From Azolla caroliniana (Eukaryota; Polypodiophyta), in contig JBHGNT010000006.1 in the NCBI GenBank assembly GCA_043228905.1, positions 18,228,001-18,292,000 of the forward strand: a stretch of DNA of 64,000 bases. The letters are read 5' to 3'. The position numbers and the translations under genes are program-made. The notes under the pieces are model-generated. The model saw nothing but the letters and a program-made list of their open reading frames with translations. It was not told the origin of the DNA and made no database searches. Positions 22,058 through 49,055 of the stretch are shown here, one piece after another (within the stretch, counting starts at the first letter, position 1; every line of letters begins with the position of its first letter).

Positions 22058-22734
22058 TAGGGGTTCATGAGTTTGGATGACATTTTGACCCTTTGAGCCA
22101 CAAAACTTTCAAAAACATTTGAGCCTTTCTTGACAAAGGGAACCTTGAAACTAAAATGATGGGGTTCTACACCACTCAAGGCATGGTTAATGAGATTAGA
22201 ACTGAATTTCTTCTTGGCATGATCCTATGCATTCACAAGTCCTCAATTCTCCCTATAGGAGGTGTTTGTGCTCGAATTTCTAGTGGACATGCAGCCCCTT
22301 GGTGCCCTTGGAAAACCATGTGTACATATCCAGCTTCAAGAAACCACGAACTAAGGTCTTGTTACTCAACCCAAATTGTTCTTTTGCAGAGTAGGAATTT
22401 GGGAAGCCAACAGGCATGTAACTGGACAAATTTGGAGAGAACTTTAGTCTGGATTGCCTGCATGAGAAAGATCAAAGCAATGGTGGCCCACTAGATGATT
22501 CGGGCTGTGATGAAAGCAGCCCCAATAGTGACCAAGGCATTAATGATTAGTATCCAATGTATTTGGGGGTCCACACATGAACATGACTAATGTGAAAAAG
22601 ATTAGAGTGATCTGAGCCAATATCATTAAATTGGGTAGTGAAAGAGCATGGATTAGTCCCACAACATTTGTTGGTAGTAATGACCACTATGAGGCGCTCT
22701 TTTTACTCTTGTAAGATCGGTTTATTATTAGGCA
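22058..22734. other. No gene recognised
   Basis: No coding or element signal that I can support. Confidence 0.4.
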
Positions 22735-22905
22735 TTCTCATATGGATACATATTTATCTCACATGCTCCTTATCGTGATCGAGCAGCTCAGGAAGTCTTC
22801 ACATCAGTTAGAAATGGACATTGGGAGAGATGCAATCAAATCTATGGAAGAGGGGATTTGCCAATTATGCCATTGGAAGAAGACTATATTTTCCATCATG
22901 ATGTT
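22735..22905 (+). mobile_element. LINE C-terminal fragment (plus strand)
   Basis: The plus-strand translation YMDTYLSHMLLIVIEQLRKSS, then SMEEGICQLCHWKK, aligns with the C-terminus of the minus-strand LINEs at 18.4 and 30.4 kb (YMDIHLSYVL, then EERICQLCHHG). It is a short decayed relic in opposite orientation. Confidence 0.65.
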
Positions 22906-23009
22906 TTTGTGAAATAAGAGGGAGATGCCATTACCTCTTCAAATAAGGTAATGGAATATGACAAACAATGTTTTTTGGGGGTATTCTCGTCACGACAGAA
23001 GAGATAGAG

Positions 23010-23085
23010 AGAGATGTTGTTGAAGGACAGCAATACAAATACAACAGCTCATTAATAGAGAACAATCACGAGTTTCTTTAGATCC
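23010..23085 (+). repeat. Dispersed repeat shared with intron 18
   Basis: The segment from gttgttgaaggacagcaat to agagaacaatcac recurs at about 35493-35560 with small differences. One copy is upstream of the BRWD-like gene and the other is near the end of its intron 18. Confidence 0.6.
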
Positions 23086-23563
23086 ATTATGCTACAAGTC
23101 AATCAAGGGCTACACAAGTGAGGTCTCGATCAAGACACTTGAGATAGGTTATGATAGATTGGATATTAGCAATGTGTAATGCACATAGGCCACGATGATC
23201 TGAACCATGGCCCTGCCGCCTTCTTCATGGAAAAATAAAGGCCATTGCCACCCTGGAAGGAAGGTATGTCCCTCTCTTCAGAGATCTTTCCATCTTGGAG
23301 AGGCCCATGTTAGAGATTTTTTTAAGGCAGAAATTTCAATATTGAATTTCAGAATCTTAAGTACTTAGATAACTAGAGTGTTTTATACACTCTATTTAGT
23401 TATATTTATTTTGTTTTTTTGCTTTCATAGACAAGAACATTTTAATTTATCATATTTTGTTCTTTTCTTAGGCCATTTTTGGCTCTGAAAGGACATCAAT
23501 TTAGCTTTCTTTCTCTATCTGTGTTTTCATATTGCAATTTATATATCCAATATATTATATTGC

Positions 23564-23630
23564 ATACATACATACATACTTACATACATACATACATACA
23601 TACATACACGTATGTATATATATATATATT
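23564..23630 (+). repeat. (CATA)n and (TA)n microsatellites
   Basis: About ten CATA units followed by a short TA run, some 60 bases before the start codon of the BRWD-like gene and probably in its leader. Confidence 0.85.
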
Positions 23631-23685
23631 CCTCAATTCTAAGGTTTGGAATCTAACAGGAATATTTACTATGTGAGAAGAAGAA

Positions 23686-39500
<15,815 letters not shown>

Positions 39501-40479
39501 GTTCAAATAACCTGAACTTACCATGGAATTTTTACGTGTTCCTGCACGGAAGCTTCTTCATTGAAGCTCCGCAGTTTTGTAGAGAGCTACTAAACACTGC
39601 ATACTTTATGAAAAGCCATACTATAATCAGGATTTCTGCCTATATCTCAAAAAACTGGGATTGTGGCCAATGGCAATAAGGAACTTCCTTCGATGTCTAT
39701 GTGCTCCTAAAGATTTCATCAGCACTTGGCATTCCAAGGGTGCTCTTCTATAATATTGACAATTGTATAGAGCATTGAGAGTCACATGGAGTTACAAATG
39801 GTGAAGTGAAGGTTGCACTTTATGACATGAGAATACAGCTGTTGAATCATTGATCAGTGCAGGAGACTCGTCTCATAACAAATAAGCCATGCAGAAAAAT
39901 AAGTTTACACCTTGCTCTCCCCTCTGTGGCTTAGAACACTGCATTATATTTTATGCTTCTGTGTACACTTCAGAGAAACATTTAAAGTCAGTTGAACCAC
40001 ATCTTTTCCTTTTATAGTTTCAACTTCACAATCAGTATTTTACATTACACGAATTTCTGCAAATGGATATCATTGTATAACAGACTTTTCTTCTTTGATT
40101 TTTTTAATATAGCATTTTATTTCTTTCAAAAATGTATATAAAGTAACCTGGTTATCAAAAATATATATAAAGTAAAATTATTTAATGTTTCTTTATTGGT
40201 TTGAATCCTTAAGGTCCTGTTCTTTTGAGTTACCTCATAACATGACTTTTCAAATGGTCATTGAAGTTCTGCCTGTGATAGTATTATGAAAGATGAAATC
40301 CACTAATATATGCAGTAGAGAGAAATGCTAGTGTGCATTGAAATTCTTCCACTGATTTCTCATGATAAACCTATCTGAAAATCATTTGTTAAACAATGAC
40401 CGATGGGAGTAAATGTTACAAATGTCCAATTGATTAAATGTATGACCAGCAAGTTAAGGGCTGAGTCATGTATTAGGAA
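39501..40479. other. Probable 3' UTR and downstream DNA of the BRWD-like gene
   Basis: No further exon is certain. A strong splice donor (AAAG|GTGAGT) overlaps the stop codon at 39498, so an extra terminal exon is possible. No convincing polyadenylation site was singled out. Confidence 0.35.
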
Positions 40480-40800
40480 GTCACAATCATGGCCGTTTCT
40501 TGTATGCTTCAAGGTTGTACAATATATTATGGAAGCCGTGATATTATATTATCTAGTATTGCTACCACAAACAAATTTCGTTTTCAACCTTTGATATTTA
40601 TTGTGGAGGAAGAGGGAAAAAGTGGAATCAAACGGGTTATCGGCAACCATTTAGAAACCCGTAAATGCTTGGAGTCTCACCCAATTGTGGATTTACTAGA
40701 CAACATTTGCAAAATGTCACTTCCAATGTGGTTTTTACAAGTGCAACTAATATATTGTATCATTGCTTCAATGTCACTTTCGTCGTGGTGGTCAACTTCA
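40480..40800 (+). mobile_element. L1-like ORF2 fragment
   Basis: Pieces of two frames (FRFQPLIFIVEEEG; GVSPNCGFTRQHLQN, then TNILYHCFN) align with FRFEVKEVGD, CIPPNYGFIWQQLQK and TNLLYHCF of the L1-like copy at 48.1-48.35 kb. It is heavily decayed. Confidence 0.4.
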
Positions 40801-41128
40801 TACTTGGGCATCTTACCTTTGCCTTCGTCCGATCTGGCCCATGGTTGAGACGTGCTTAGAATGCTTGAAGGCTCGTGTGGTCCACTTAGCTCGGTAGAGC
40901 TTGGACTATCCTTTCGTAAAGGACTTGGCTGAATATCGTCATACGAGTTGACGTCTGACTCTTCCTCAGTCGGGCTGGATGGAGTTGAATCAGGTTCATA
41001 CTAGGGATCAGCAACAACTCGGCTCAAGCCTAAACCGTTTGGCTAAAGAGGCTTAGCGGCGTAGAGGTTGCAAATGCTCTTGATCTTGATGGTGTATGTT
41101 GTTGTTCAACTCTTGCTAGAGTTGAAGT

Positions 41129-41362
41129 TGTTAGGATCTTGGTCCCTCCGGATGGGATGATGAAGGCTCGGTGAGAACCTCTCACCGGATGAAGGGACAT
41201 ATATGTAAATATGTTTTTGTTAGCCCATTGTGGCTATATTTGTAAATAGCCCGAAATTCATATTAGTATAAATATGACCTAGGGCAAACAGTGATCTATG
41301 TGTGTGTGTGCGTTGTTATTATTTTGTATAGAGTTATTGGTGTAATTGCTGTATAGAGCGTT

Positions 41363-41408
<46 letters not shown>

Positions 41409-41654
41409 TCTGCTTTAACCGCCGCCAGGCGAAGATTGTGAACATGAGGTCGTTGCCTCTGTGTTCCCTTGTTGTATTCTCCTTACATAGTGATAGTTTG
41501 GAGTCTGGGGGTTCCCGTGGTTTTTCCCGTTTAGGGTTTCCACGTTAACATCTTGTGCATTCTCACTTCCATTTCTCACTTCTTCTGTGTTTGATTATCA
41601 TTAAGTGATCTAAGTCTCGGTTGTGGCCGAAGATTATTCTGCATATTTTCTTCA
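41129..41654 (+). mobile_element. 5' LTR of a full-length dead copia
   Basis: 526 bp from TGTTAGGATC to TTTTCTTCA, matching the LTR at 45742-46289. It contains a TATA-like tataaatatga (about 41270), a (GA)n tract (41364-41406) and a TTTAGGGTTT telo-box near 41531. The flanks gaagt (left, 41124-41128) and gaagc (right, 46290-46294) look like a 5-bp target duplication with one change. Confidence 0.9.
41364..41406 (+). repeat. (GA)n microsatellite in the copia 5' LTR
   Basis: About 21 GA units, matched by a similar tract in the 3' LTR at about 45982-46025. Confidence 0.9.
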
Positions 41655-41657
41655 ATC

Positions 41658-41670
41658 TGGTATCAAAGCG
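41658..41670 (+). other. Primer binding site
   Basis: tggtatcaaagcg, three bases after the LTR, is one change from the usual tRNA-Met site TGGTATCAGAGC. Confidence 0.8.
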
Positions 41671-41687
41671 AAACGACACAAAAATAA

Positions 41688-44600
41688 ATGGAAGATTCGT
41701 TGGGTGGCATGTTGAAGCTCACCGGCTCCAACTACTCAGTGTGGAAGTCGAAGATGAGGGATAGGCTCGTGGTCAAAGATCTCTGGTTGCCGGTTCAGTT
41801 CGGGAACAAGAGACCGGACAAGATCGACGCCACGATATGGGAGGTGATGCACATGAAGACAACGACGTACATACGGTGCTTCATCGACATGAGCCTGTAC
41901 AACAACTTCAATGAAGAGAGTAAGGCTCATGAGCTATGGGAGAAGATCATCATTATGTTTCAAAACAAAAATGTTGTGAATCGGGCTTCGGTATTCTGGA
42001 AGCTAGTGAGGCTCCGATACCAAGACAGCTCCAGTATGGCGGAGCACATGAATGCTTTCCAGGGGCTGATACATCAAGCAACCTCATTGGAAGTACCTCT
42101 TGCAATGAGGTACTAGCACTACTCCTGCTCGGTTCCCTCCCGGATAGCTGGGAGACGTTGGTTGTCACTCTGGGCAACGCCGGGCCGGAAGGGAAACAAT
42201 TATCCCTAGCAAGAGTCAAGTCGAGCTTGCTAGATGAGGAGGTGCGTCGGAAAGACAAGGATACGAGCTCCAACTCCAAAGCACTCCTTACCGAATCAGA
42301 ATGCGGAAGACAAAGGAACCGGAGTCCCCAGAACTAGGAAAAGTCGGGGACACGATCAAAGTTAAGGGGAAGGCCCATTTGCTTCTATTGCGGCAAGCCG
42401 GGGCACTTCCAGAAGAACTGTCGGCATTTCCGGAAAGACAAGGGAACCGACAATACCGATTCGAAGAAGTCACCGGACCAAAACGGATCGGATCGGCGAG
42501 GACCGGACCGGAAGGGAACGACGACAATCGCTGCAAGTGAAGAAGAGTTGATGCTCATCACCGAGGAGAGTGAGTTGAACCTTGCCATTGATGAGAAAAC
42601 GTGGTTGTTGACTTTGGAGCATCGTTCCACCTCACCCTGGACCAGAAATGCTTCTCATCCTACACAGCCGGTGAGCATGGTTGTGTCCAGATGGGGAATG
42701 AAGGGACATGCTGAATTATCGGCATAGGAGATGTGTTGTTGATGACATCAACCGGATGCAAGTTGCTGCTGAAGGATGTCCAACATGTTCCGGAGGTTCG
42801 ACTGAACTTGATATCAGCCGGTTGGCTAGATGATGAAGGCTTCATGGGTAGCATCCGGAACGGTGTCATGAAGTTCAACAAGGGGAGCCTAATAGTGGCT
42901 AGGGCCCGAAAAGTCAACAGTCTGTACCTAATGAATGCCTGGTTATGCCGGGAAGACGTGAACGTGGCATCCGACACTGTCGGTGAGCTGTGGCATAAGA
43001 GACTGTGTCATATGAGCGAGAAGGGGATGAGGAGGCTTGCCGATGAAAACCTCATTCCGGTGAAGGACGTGCATCTTGAGAGGTGCACCGACTGCTTGGC
43101 CGGTAAGCAAAACCGAACCTCCTTCCGATCAAGGCCACTGATGAGATGTAGTGCACCATTGGAATTGGTGCATACCGATGTGTGTCAAGTGGACATGAAG
43201 TCACATGCCGGATCGCAGTACTTCGTGACATTCATAGATGACCACAGCCGGAGGCTGTGGGTCTCACCGTTGAAGACGAAGGATCAGGTGTTGTTCGTCT
43301 TCAAGGAGCTCCACGCGAGAGTGGAAAGAGAAACCGGCCGGAAGTTGAAGGTGGTTCAAGCAGATAATGGAGGAGAATACCGGGGGCAGTTCGAGGAGTA
43401 CTGCCGCTCGAAGGGAATCCGGCTCGAATTTATTGTGCCGAAGACACCGGAACTAAAGGGGCTGATCGAGAGGATGAACCAGACCATAATGGAGAGGGTC
43501 CGGAGTATGCTGACACATGCAAGGTTATCCAAGACGTTTTGGACTGAGGCGCTGGCGACAACGACGTACGTGATAAACAGATCACCCTCGGTGCCCTTGG
43601 ACGGAGACACGCCGCAGAGAGTATGGACCGGTAAGGAAGTGTCTTACCGGCACCTGAAGGTGTTCGGGTGTCTCTCTTATCTCCATGTTACAAAGGACCG
43701 GAGAGAAAAGTTGTATCCAAAGTCCCGGCCTTGCATATTCCTCGGATACGGCACTGATGAGTTCGGTTACCGAGTGTGGGATCCCGTCGACAAGAAGGTT
43801 TTCTGGAGATGAGATATTATCTTCATGGAGGACAAGACCCTTGCCGACTGGTAGTCGGAGAAGAAGATAATGAACTCCGAGTCGACCGGTAAGGATCGGT
43901 TCGATGAGATACGAACCTACCTGGCTAAGAGCCGGTTAACACTCTAAGAACCGGCCGGTTACGGAGACGAAACCGAACTGACCGAAGAAGAAGAAGAGGA
44001 AGCTGAAACCGGAACCGGCCAAGACCCCGAATCAGATTCGGATGAAGAACAAACAGAGGAGCCGGTTGCTGAAAACCAAAGAAACAGATATCCTCTCAGA
44101 GAGAGAAGGGCCCCCTAGAGATTTCCGGATGCAGAGTGCGTGTTGCTAACCGATGAGGGGGAGCCAGAAAGCTTCGAAGAAGCGAAGGATGACACCCATA
44201 GCTGCAAGTGGTTGAGTGCCATGCAGGACGAGATGGATTCCCTACATGAGAACGACACGTAGTAATTGATGGAGTTGCCGAAAGGAAAGCGAGCACTCCG
44301 AAACAAGTGGGTGTACAAGCTGAAACTGGGAGATGCAGGCAACCCCCCAAGGTACAAAGCCAGGATTGTGGTGAAGGGGTTCCAGCAGAAGAAGGGAGTG
44401 GACTTCGACGAGATATTTGCCCCGGTAGTGAAATGACTTCCATCCGGACGGTGCTGAGCATAGCGGCAAGCATGGACCTCGAGGTAGAGCAGTTAGACGT
44501 GAAGATGACGTTCCTCCATGGCGACCTCGAAGAGGAGATCTACATGCAGCAACCAGAGGGATTTGTGAAGAAAGGGAAGGAGCACCTGGTTTGCCGGTTG

Positions 44601-45731
44601 AAGAAGAGCCTCTACGGTTTGAAGCAGGCTCCCCGATAATGGTACAGGAAGTTTGACTCCTTCATGATGGATCAAGGATACCACAAGACGCAGGACGATC
44701 ACTGCGTGTTTGTGAAGAAGTTTGAAGGTGGAGACTTCTTGATACTCCTCCTGTACGTGGACGACATGTTGATCGTTGGACAAGACCAAGTCAAGATATG
44801 GACGTTGAAGAAGGCTCTGAACCGGACCTTCTCAATGAAAGACTTGGGTCCGACAAGACAGATACTGGGGATGCATATCATCCGGGACCGGTCAAAGAAG
44901 CAATTGTGGCTGTCATAGGAGAAATACTTGACAAAGGTGCTTCAGCGGTTCAACATGTCAGACGTGAAACCGGTCGGATTGACACTTTCGGCAAACTGCA
45001 AGCTATAAGGTAAGCAAAGCCCGAAGACGAAGGCAGAGAAGGCGGATATGGTGAAGATACCATATGCCTCTGCCGTCGGGAGCTTAATGTACGCAATGGT
45101 GTGTACCCGATCGGATATCGGATACGCAGTCGGAGTGGTGAGCCGGTTTATGAGCAATCCCGGCAAGGAGCGTTGGAATGCGATAAAATGGATACTCTTG
45201 TACTTGAAAGACACCTCAAGTATGTGTCTCCGATTCGGCTCTGGTAAACCCCAACTTGATGGTTTCACCAATTCAGATATGTCGGCTGCTGCGGATACCA
45301 GCTGGTCAACATCGGGATATGTTATGACATATGCAAGGGGAGCTGTTTTGTGGTAGTCGAGGCTGCAGAAGACATTTGCGTTGTCAACCACGGAGGCGGA
45401 GTACATGGCGGCTATGGAAGCCGGCAAGGAAATACTATGGATGAAGGACTTCATCGAAGAGCTAGGGATCCGACAAGAGGAATACCGGCTCTATTGCAAC
45501 AGTCAAAGTGCCATCCACCTTGCGAAGAATGTAGCGTATCATTCCAGGACGAAACACATCCAGCGGAGGTACCACTTTATTCGGGAGCGAGTGGAAGATC
45601 GAGAGTTCGTACAGACGAAGATCCACACGGAGGAGAATGGGTCAGATATGCTGACCAAGGTGCTGACGCCCGACAAGCTAGACGCATGCCGGAAGCGAAT
45701 TGGACTAACCAGACATCCCATGCCGGAGTGA
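41688..45731 (+). pseudogene. Dead copia gag-pol (full length, many stops)
   Basis: In order: gag (41688 on; SNYSVWKSKM); frameshift near 42105; zinc knuckle CFYCGKPGHFQKNC near 42378-42420; protease region broken near 42600 (LTLEHRS where a relative has VDSGAS); pre-integrase LWHKRLCHMS (about 42993); integrase with HTDVCQVD, ADNGGEYRGQF and PELKGLIERMNQ in one open stretch (42733-43812); acidic linker; RT with AFL-like MTFLHGDLEEEIYM (about 44500) and LLYVDDMLIVG (about 44750); RNase H with KTFALSTTEAEYMAAMEAGKE (about 45370) and NSQSAIHLAKN. At least eight stops (for example 42335, 43810, 44637, 44918, 45354) and several frameshifts. The closest relative in the window is the intact copy at 60.9 kb. 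Confidence 0.9.
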
Positions 45732-45741
45732 AGGGGGAGTT

Positions 45742-45980
45742 TGTTAGGATCTCGGTCCCTCCGGATGGGATGATGAAGGCCCGGTGAGAACCTCTCACCA
45801 GATGAAGGGACATATATGTAAATATGCTTTTGTTAGCCCATTGTGGCTATATTTGTAAATAGCCCGAAAGTCATATTAGTATAAATATGACCTAGGGAAA
45901 ACAGTGATCTGTGTGTGTGTGTGTGCGTTGTTATTATTTTGTATAGAGTTATTGGTGTAACTGCTGTATAGAGCGTTGTA

Positions 45981-46027
<47 letters not shown>

Positions 46028-46289
46028 TTTGTTGTAACCGCCGCCAAGCGAAGATTGTGAACATGAGGTCATTGCCTCTATGTTCCCTTGTTGTATTCTC
46101 CTTACATAGTGATAGTTCGGAGTCTTGGGGCTCCCATGGTTTTTCCCGTTTAGGGTTTCCACGTTAACATCTTGTGCATTCTCTTCTATTTGTGTACTTA
46201 CTTCCATTTCTCACTTCTTCTGTGTTTGATTATCATTAAGTGATCTAAGTCTAGGTTGTGGCCGAAGATTATTCTGCATATTTTCTTCA
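45742..46289 (+). mobile_element. 3' LTR of the dead copia
   Basis: 548 bp, preceded by the purine tract gtgaagggggagtt (45728-45741). It differs from the 5' LTR by scattered substitutions, a differing (GA)n length (about 45982-46025) and a 20-odd-base insertion near 46182. Two diverged LTRs with a near-perfect target duplication indicate an old single insertion. Confidence 0.9.
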
Positions 46290-46520
46290 GAAGCTTGCGA
46301 GCGGGTGTGTTAGCGGCGAAGGTTTTCTTCAAGTTTTTCCCACGCTTCTTTAGGTGTCTTGGAGTCTCGAATGTGGCTAAGCATGTGATCATGGACACAT
46401 ATTGCCAAACAATACATTACCTGACTTGCTCCTTGCTCCCATGTTGGGTAGTTGGCATTTGTGATGTCGGGTTTATTTTCGAGTGCACCGTTGATGTAGC
46501 TCCAATACCCTTGGCTGACT
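46290..46520 (-). pseudogene. Minus-strand copia gag fragment interrupted by the copia at 41-46 kb
   Basis: Read leftwards it gives GYWSYINGALENKPDI, YPTWEQGASQVMY, HIRDSKTPKEAWEK, then TFAANTPARKL after a one-base frameshift. This aligns with the gag at 59640-59861 (HGYWSYVDRT, FPAWEQATRRVMYY, HIRDAKTPNEAWG, TTARKLQLQ). The frame resumes left of the inserted element at 41128 with QL-stop-QELN, so the insertion hit between the Leu and Gln codons. Confidence 0.75.
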
Positions 46521-47209
46521 AGGAATTGCTCTGATCTCGCTTTTCACTAGGGAGTGAGCTACCCATTTGTGTGTTCATGTTCATGTAGTGTCTTCCTTTT
46601 TTATTTTTCTTCCTTTGGTCACATACATGTGCTACGTAGCAGCACTATGGTTGCGAATAACCGAATTTGTCGTCGGCTTATCGAACACACAATCACAATG
46701 AGTTGGGTGGGCTTAGTGAATATGCTAAACTACACGCTCAACTACTATGTTAATAATTAGGTAATTAACTAAGGGTTAATTAGTGTCTAATTTTGTAAGT
46801 AGTTGATCACATATATGATTAAGCAACGGAAGATTATGTGATGTGTGTGTGCCTATGTGAGAGGGAAAGAGACAGAGGAAGTTACACTTATGAACAATAA
46901 GATAAATGGGGGATGATTAACAAGAGTGTAGCCAAAGACCTTTCTCTATATATACATCTCATGTGCAAGGGTGCACATGTGTGAGGAGAATATAGGTACA
47001 AGGATCTAAGTCCTATATTCAATGAACTTGCTAGTGGAGTATCTAAAATGTATCCTCACTTAAGTACAAAATCTTATTTAAGGCTTTAAGGTCAACACTT
47101 CTAACTAGATTCTAATTATGTAACTAGTAAGTTACATGGTTGATTAAATAACTAAACCTAGTTGAGCTTAATATCTCAACACCTCTAAAGCAACATAGAC
47201 TCACAACAA
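46521..47209. other. No gene recognised
   Basis: AT-rich sequence. It should contain the leader and LTR of the minus-strand copia whose gag ends at 46520, but I could not define their borders. Confidence 0.35.
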
Positions 47210-47661
47210 GCACTCACTTCTTTTGCATTGTTCAAGTGAAAGATAATATTCATTGATTCGTACAAGTTTGATTGTTCGTCAGATTTGGAGCTACATTTCT
47301 TAGATTTGGCACACATTATTTGATGCCAAGATAGTGGGCATTTACACATTTCATATAGGTTGACCCAAAATCGGAGATGGAGATCATTTTCCTTTTATTG
47401 AGATAGTGTTGATCACGTCATAACTGATATATGCACAATGCTTTTGTATTTGATGCAAAGCATAAACACGAAAGTTGGAGGGAGTATTAATGTGAAAATT
47501 TTCTTTTTTGGGGCAGTAAAAATTGTTTTCTTCGTGGAGTGTTCATCTTTCCTATTAGTGATTCATTATATCCCATTACGCTTGAAGTGCTGATGACACT
47601 AAATTGTGGTACCATTCCAATGTTTTTTCATGCACATATATTAATTTAACTATGTGTTCTC

Positions 47662-47718
<57 letters not shown>
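47210..47718 (+). mobile_element. L1-like LINE 3' end, copy A, with (GA)n tail
   Basis: It aligns with 48540-49055 (TTTTGCA-TTGTTCAA start, then SYISQIW-like coding, GPKSEME-like segment, FVFDG-like segment, and the same ctatgtgttctcacca before the GA run). The coding frame is destroyed. The (GA)n run occupies about 47666-47718. Confidence 0.65.
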
Positions 47719-47720
<2 letters not shown>

Positions 47721-49055
47721 ATATTGAACTTATCTAAGCATATGATGGCTCGTAGATTTTCATTACTACAAGATATGTGTTCAAACTCACAACCATGGAT
47801 ATCTATTGTTCAATATTTCAATGAGAACAAGGGTTTAACACATGGGAGGACAACGATTAAGGCTTCATGGTGGCAATTATTGAATGGATGTATTTCACTT
47901 AGGATTTCGGGCTCTACATGTGTTTCACACTTGGTTACCTCATGGCAAGAAGCACTCTTGTTATGTGCATGGAAACCATCATCTAGTAGAGAGCATTGTA
48001 ATTCTTTGCACAAAGAGTTACTTGTGTCTTCTCGGTTATTATGTTGGCCAGGAAAGGAGAGATTGCGCTCTCAATTTAATCGTTTGTTTCGTTTTGAGGT
48101 CAAAGAGGTGGGAGATATAGTTGAGGCTCCATCTCAAAGAATTTTGGAGTTTGATGAAGCGCGACAATTATTATGCATTCCGCCTAATTATGGGTTTATT
48201 TGGCAACAACTACAAAAGATTGCATTGATGCAAGGTCCCATACCTCTACAAACGGGAGAACAACCATGGCTTGATTGGTGTTTAAAGGGTCAAACGTCAT
48301 TGTTACAAGTGACTACTAATCTTTTGTATCATTGCTTTGTTGAGTCTCTTGGATGACTATCATCTAAGGTTGAAGAAGAATGGAGATTACACAAATATGA
48401 TTATGGGTGGTGGCAGATCTTACAACGTAGTTGGCATTCTAAATTGCCACGTGTAGTAAAGGTCTTCATTTGGAGAGTTTTGATTGGAGGATTGCCTTTG
48501 GGATTAGCTCTAAAGCGTCGTGGATTAGCAACATGTAATTGTTTCTTTTGCACTATTCAAATGGAAGATAGTACTCATCGATTTATGCAATGTTTGATTG
48601 CTTGTCAGATTTAGAGTTACATTTCTCAAATTTGGCAAGTTTTATCACGGTATTATTTGACACCTAGACAGTGGGTGTTTGCACAATTTACACAGGTTGG
48701 CCCAAAATCAGAGATGGAGATTGTTTTTCTATTTTTGAGATATTGGGGATTGTGTCATAATTGGAATATGCGCAACACTTTTGTATTCGACGGTAGACAT
48801 GGAGTGAAAGCATATATACGAAATTTGAAGGGACTACTAATGTGGCAATTTTCTTTATTGGAGAAAGTGGAAATTCTTTCCTCGGTGGAGTGTTCGTCTT
48901 GCCTATTGGCAATTCAACATGTTCCACTACCCGTGTAGTGTAGTTAATGGGTGACCATACTCCATTGTCACACCTATTGTAAGTAGTGTCTTTTACACAC
49001 ATTTATTAATATAATTATGTGTTTTCACCAAAGAGAGAGAGAGAGAGAGAGAGAA
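47719..49055 (+). pseudogene. L1-like LINE ORF2 C-terminus, copy B, with (GA)n tail
   Basis: It is open at first (47740-48353), then broken by stops at 48354 and 48612. It ends with a zf-RVT type zinc domain typical of plant L1 ORF2: LPRVVKVFIWRVLIGGLPLGLALKRRG, then CNCFFC and HRFMQC (about 48450-48600), and CHNWNMRNTFVFDG (about 48750). Upstream parts (reverse transcriptase proper, endonuclease) are absent. The copy ends tgtgttttcaccaaa followed by (GA)n (49032-49055). Confidence 0.7.
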
